From the NCBI RefSeq assembly GCF_036248255.1, contig NZ_CP109178.1:3100001-3164000 (forward strand): a DNA stretch of 64,000 nt. The letters are read 5' to 3'. The notes beneath the pieces are model-generated. The model searched no databases, was not told the DNA's origin, and saw only the letters and a program-made list of their open reading frames with translations. Of the stretch, positions 62,724-64,000 are shown piece after piece (position 1 is the first letter of the stretch; each line of letters starts with the position of its first letter). This DNA comes from Streptomyces sp. NBC_01717 (lineage in GTDB: Bacteria > Actinomycetota > Actinomycetes > Streptomycetales > Streptomycetaceae). Position numbers and translations under genes: made by a program.

Positions 62724-63311
62724 CTACGACACCCGTCCCTCGAGCACCGCCTTCAGCCCGTCCGTCAGGTCCTGCGCCGATGGCGCCGAGTCGCGGTCCA
62801 TCATCCACTGCACCATCACACCTGCCAGCAGCGCCTGGCAGAACAGCCCGGCGACCCGCGCCCGCTCCGGGTCGGTCTCCGGGTCGATGCCCAGCATGTT
62901 CTCGGCGAGCCCGTTCCGGCCTTCGCGCTGCGGGCCCGCCAGAGCCTTCTGCAGCTCGGGGTCGGAGTCGACCCGGGACACGACCTCCATCTGGAGTTGC
63001 CAGACGGCACGTGTCCGTTCGTAGCTGCCGATCACCCGCTCCCAGACGTCGCGGAACTGGTCGAGAGGCGCCTGGGCGGAACCGTCGCCGCGCCCGGCGT
63101 CATCCGGCTGCTTGGTGAGCAACTCGCCCCACTCCTCCGTCACCTTGAGGAAGGCGAGATTGAGCAGGGCCTCCTTGGAGCCGTAGTGGTAACCGATGGA
63201 GGCGAGGTTGGTGCCGGAGGCCGCAACGATGTCGCGGGCCGTCGTCCGGGCGTACCCCTTCTCCAGCAGGCAGCGCTTGGCGCCTTCGAGCAGATCCTCA
63301 CGGTGTCCCAT
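62724..63311 (-). CDS. TetR-family transcriptional regulator
   Basis: A 195-aa TetR-type repressor. Helix-turn-helix LLEKGYARTTARDIVAASGTNLASIGYHYGSKEALL, then a helical ligand domain (FRDVWERVIGSYERTRAVWQLQMEVV). It lies downstream of serA in the same direction, 84 bp away, across a long inverted repeat that may serve both as serA terminator and as operator for this gene. Its targets are unknown. Confidence 0.92.
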   Translation of the reverse strand: MGHREDLLEGAKRCLLEKGYARTTARDIVAASGTNLASIGYHYGSKEALLNLAFLKVTEEWGELLTKQPDDAGRGDGSAQAPLDQFRDVWERVIGSYERTRAVWQLQMEVVSRVDSDPELQKALAGPQREGRNGLAENMLGIDPETDPERARVAGLFCQALLAGVMVQWMMDRDSAPSAQDLTDGLKAVLEGRVS

Positions 63312-63318
63312 GAAAGCA

Positions 63319-63373
63319 GCGTACCCGGCATGCAGACGTTTGTGTAAGACGCACGTCTACATGCCGGGTACGC
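63319..63373. repeat. 21-bp inverted repeat between serA and TetR gene
   Basis: Arms of 21 bp pair at 20 positions around a 13-nt loop. The inner ends, AGACGT and ACGTCT, form an operator-like dyad. The outer arms start GCGTACCCGGCATG. It begins 8 bp upstream of the TetR start and ends 22 bp after the serA stop. Confidence 0.85.
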
Positions 63374-63394
63374 CGGCCCGCACAGGGTTTGCGA

Positions 63395-64000
63395 TCAGTC
63401 CGTGAGGTTCACCGAGCGGGCCGAGGCAGCGCCGATCTCCTCGGCGATCTCGCTCAGGACCGCAGCCGGGACGTCGTCGTCGACGGTGAGGACGACCAGC
63501 GCCTCGCCGCCGGCGGCCGCCCGCGAGACCTGCATGCCGGCGATGTTGAGACCGGCCTCGCCGAGAATCTTGCCGACCGCGCCGACGACACCGGGACGGT
63601 CCTCGTACCGCAGGACGACCATGTGGTCGGCGAGCGCCAGGTCCACATCGTGCTCGCCGATCGCGACGATCTTCTGGAGGTGCTTGGGGCCGGCCAGCGT
63701 GCCGGAGACCGCGACCTCCTCGCCGCTCGCCAGCGTGCCGCGGACCGTCACCACATTGCGGTGGTCCGGCGACTCGGAGCTGGTGGTGAGGCGGACCTCG
63801 ACACCGCGCTCCTGCGCGAAGAGCGGGGCGTTGACGTAGGACACCGTCTCGTCGACGACGTCCTCGAAGACGCCCTTGAGCGCGGAGAGTTCGAGCACCT
63901 TGACGTCGTGCTGGGTGATCTCGCCGTACACCTCGACATCGAGGCGGGCCGCGACCTCGCCCGCGAGCGCGGTGAAGATCCGGCCGAGCTTCTCGGCGAG
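63395..64000 (-). CDS. serA: D-3-phosphoglycerate dehydrogenase, C-terminal part
   Basis: The last 201 codons plus stop of serA; the gene continues past the window's right edge. What is visible is the C-terminal half of the long-type enzyme. An intervening substrate-binding (ASB) domain (GEITQHDVKVLELSALKGVFEDVV, GTLAGPKHLQKIVAIGEHDVDL) precedes a C-terminal ACT domain (MVVLRYEDRPGVVGAVGKILGEAGLNIAGMQVSR), the site of serine feedback in this class. It makes 3-phosphohydroxypyruvate for serine synthesis. Confidence 0.93.
   Translation of the reverse strand, partial: LAEKLGRIFTALAGEVAARLDVEVYGEITQHDVKVLELSALKGVFEDVVDETVSYVNAPLFAQERGVEVRLTTSSESPDHRNVVTVRGTLASGEEVAVSGTLAGPKHLQKIVAIGEHDVDLALADHMVVLRYEDRPGVVGAVGKILGEAGLNIAGMQVSRAAAGGEALVVLTVDDDVPAAVLSEIAEEIGAASARSVNLTD

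Overview
The window is chromosomal DNA of a Streptomyces or very close relative. The evidence is high-GC codon use throughout, two tandem conservons (cvnABCD), an AccB/AccE-type acyl-CoA carboxylase pair, many GTG starts, and a large set of secreted Tat/Sec hydrolases. From memory, the housekeeping order (conservons, accE-accB, cimA, urease, ilvE, leuB, pruA, proline dehydrogenase, serA) resembles the S. coelicolor region around SCO5515-SCO5544. That resemblance was not computed.

Layout. 0-10.8 kb: two complete conservons on the + strand, each encoding a membrane sensor-kinase-like protein, a roadblock/LC7 protein, a DUF742 protein and a small GTPase. The cvnB and cvnD copies are almost identical in nucleotide sequence, while cvnA and cvnC have diverged. 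10.8-12.7 kb: accE and accB (minus strand). 13.2-23.8 kb: an accessory stretch with GH101 and GH64 glycosidases around a divergent promoter, a small M15-like peptidase, YceI, a methyltransferase, an SGNH hydrolase and an aldo/keto reductase. 24-39.5 kb: a Gly-rich membrane protein, then a co-directional minus-strand cluster (LacI regulator, lipoprotein solute-binding protein, ATPase, two permeases, ATPase, GH1, GH3) with a divergent secreted GH30. 39.6-50.6 kb: cimA, an MFS transporter, a urease-like operon with agmatine deiminase, ilvE and leuB. 50.7-56.6 kb: secreted phosphoesterase, phospholipase C, an AAC(2')-like acetyltransferase and two gene remnants. 56.7-64 kb: proline catabolism (proline dehydrogenase, P5C dehydrogenase, PucR-type regulator), an AhpD-like/MocR divergent pair, a TetR gene and the 3' end of serA.

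How the parts may work together. The glycan genes form a plausible beta-glucan (fungal or yeast wall) scavenging system. Secreted GH64 (beta-1,3), GH30 (possibly beta-1,6) and GH3 would release oligosaccharides. An Opp-type ABC importer would take them up, and cytoplasmic GH1 would finish hydrolysis. The same perfect 14-bp palindrome, TGAGAGCGCTCTCA, lies in the GH101/GH64 divergent promoter and inside the signal-peptide codons of the transporter's binding-protein gene. This links loci 19 kb apart to one LacI-type regulator. The proline cluster has a perfect 16-bp palindrome between the divergent dehydrogenase and regulator genes. cimA is preceded by an apparent attenuator with a tiny leader peptide carrying two Ile codons. 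These regulatory readings are inferences from sequence.

Limits: starts were chosen from ribosome binding sites and family conservation, domain positions are approximate, and no database search was possible. No tRNA, rRNA, CRISPR array or insertion sequence was recognised.
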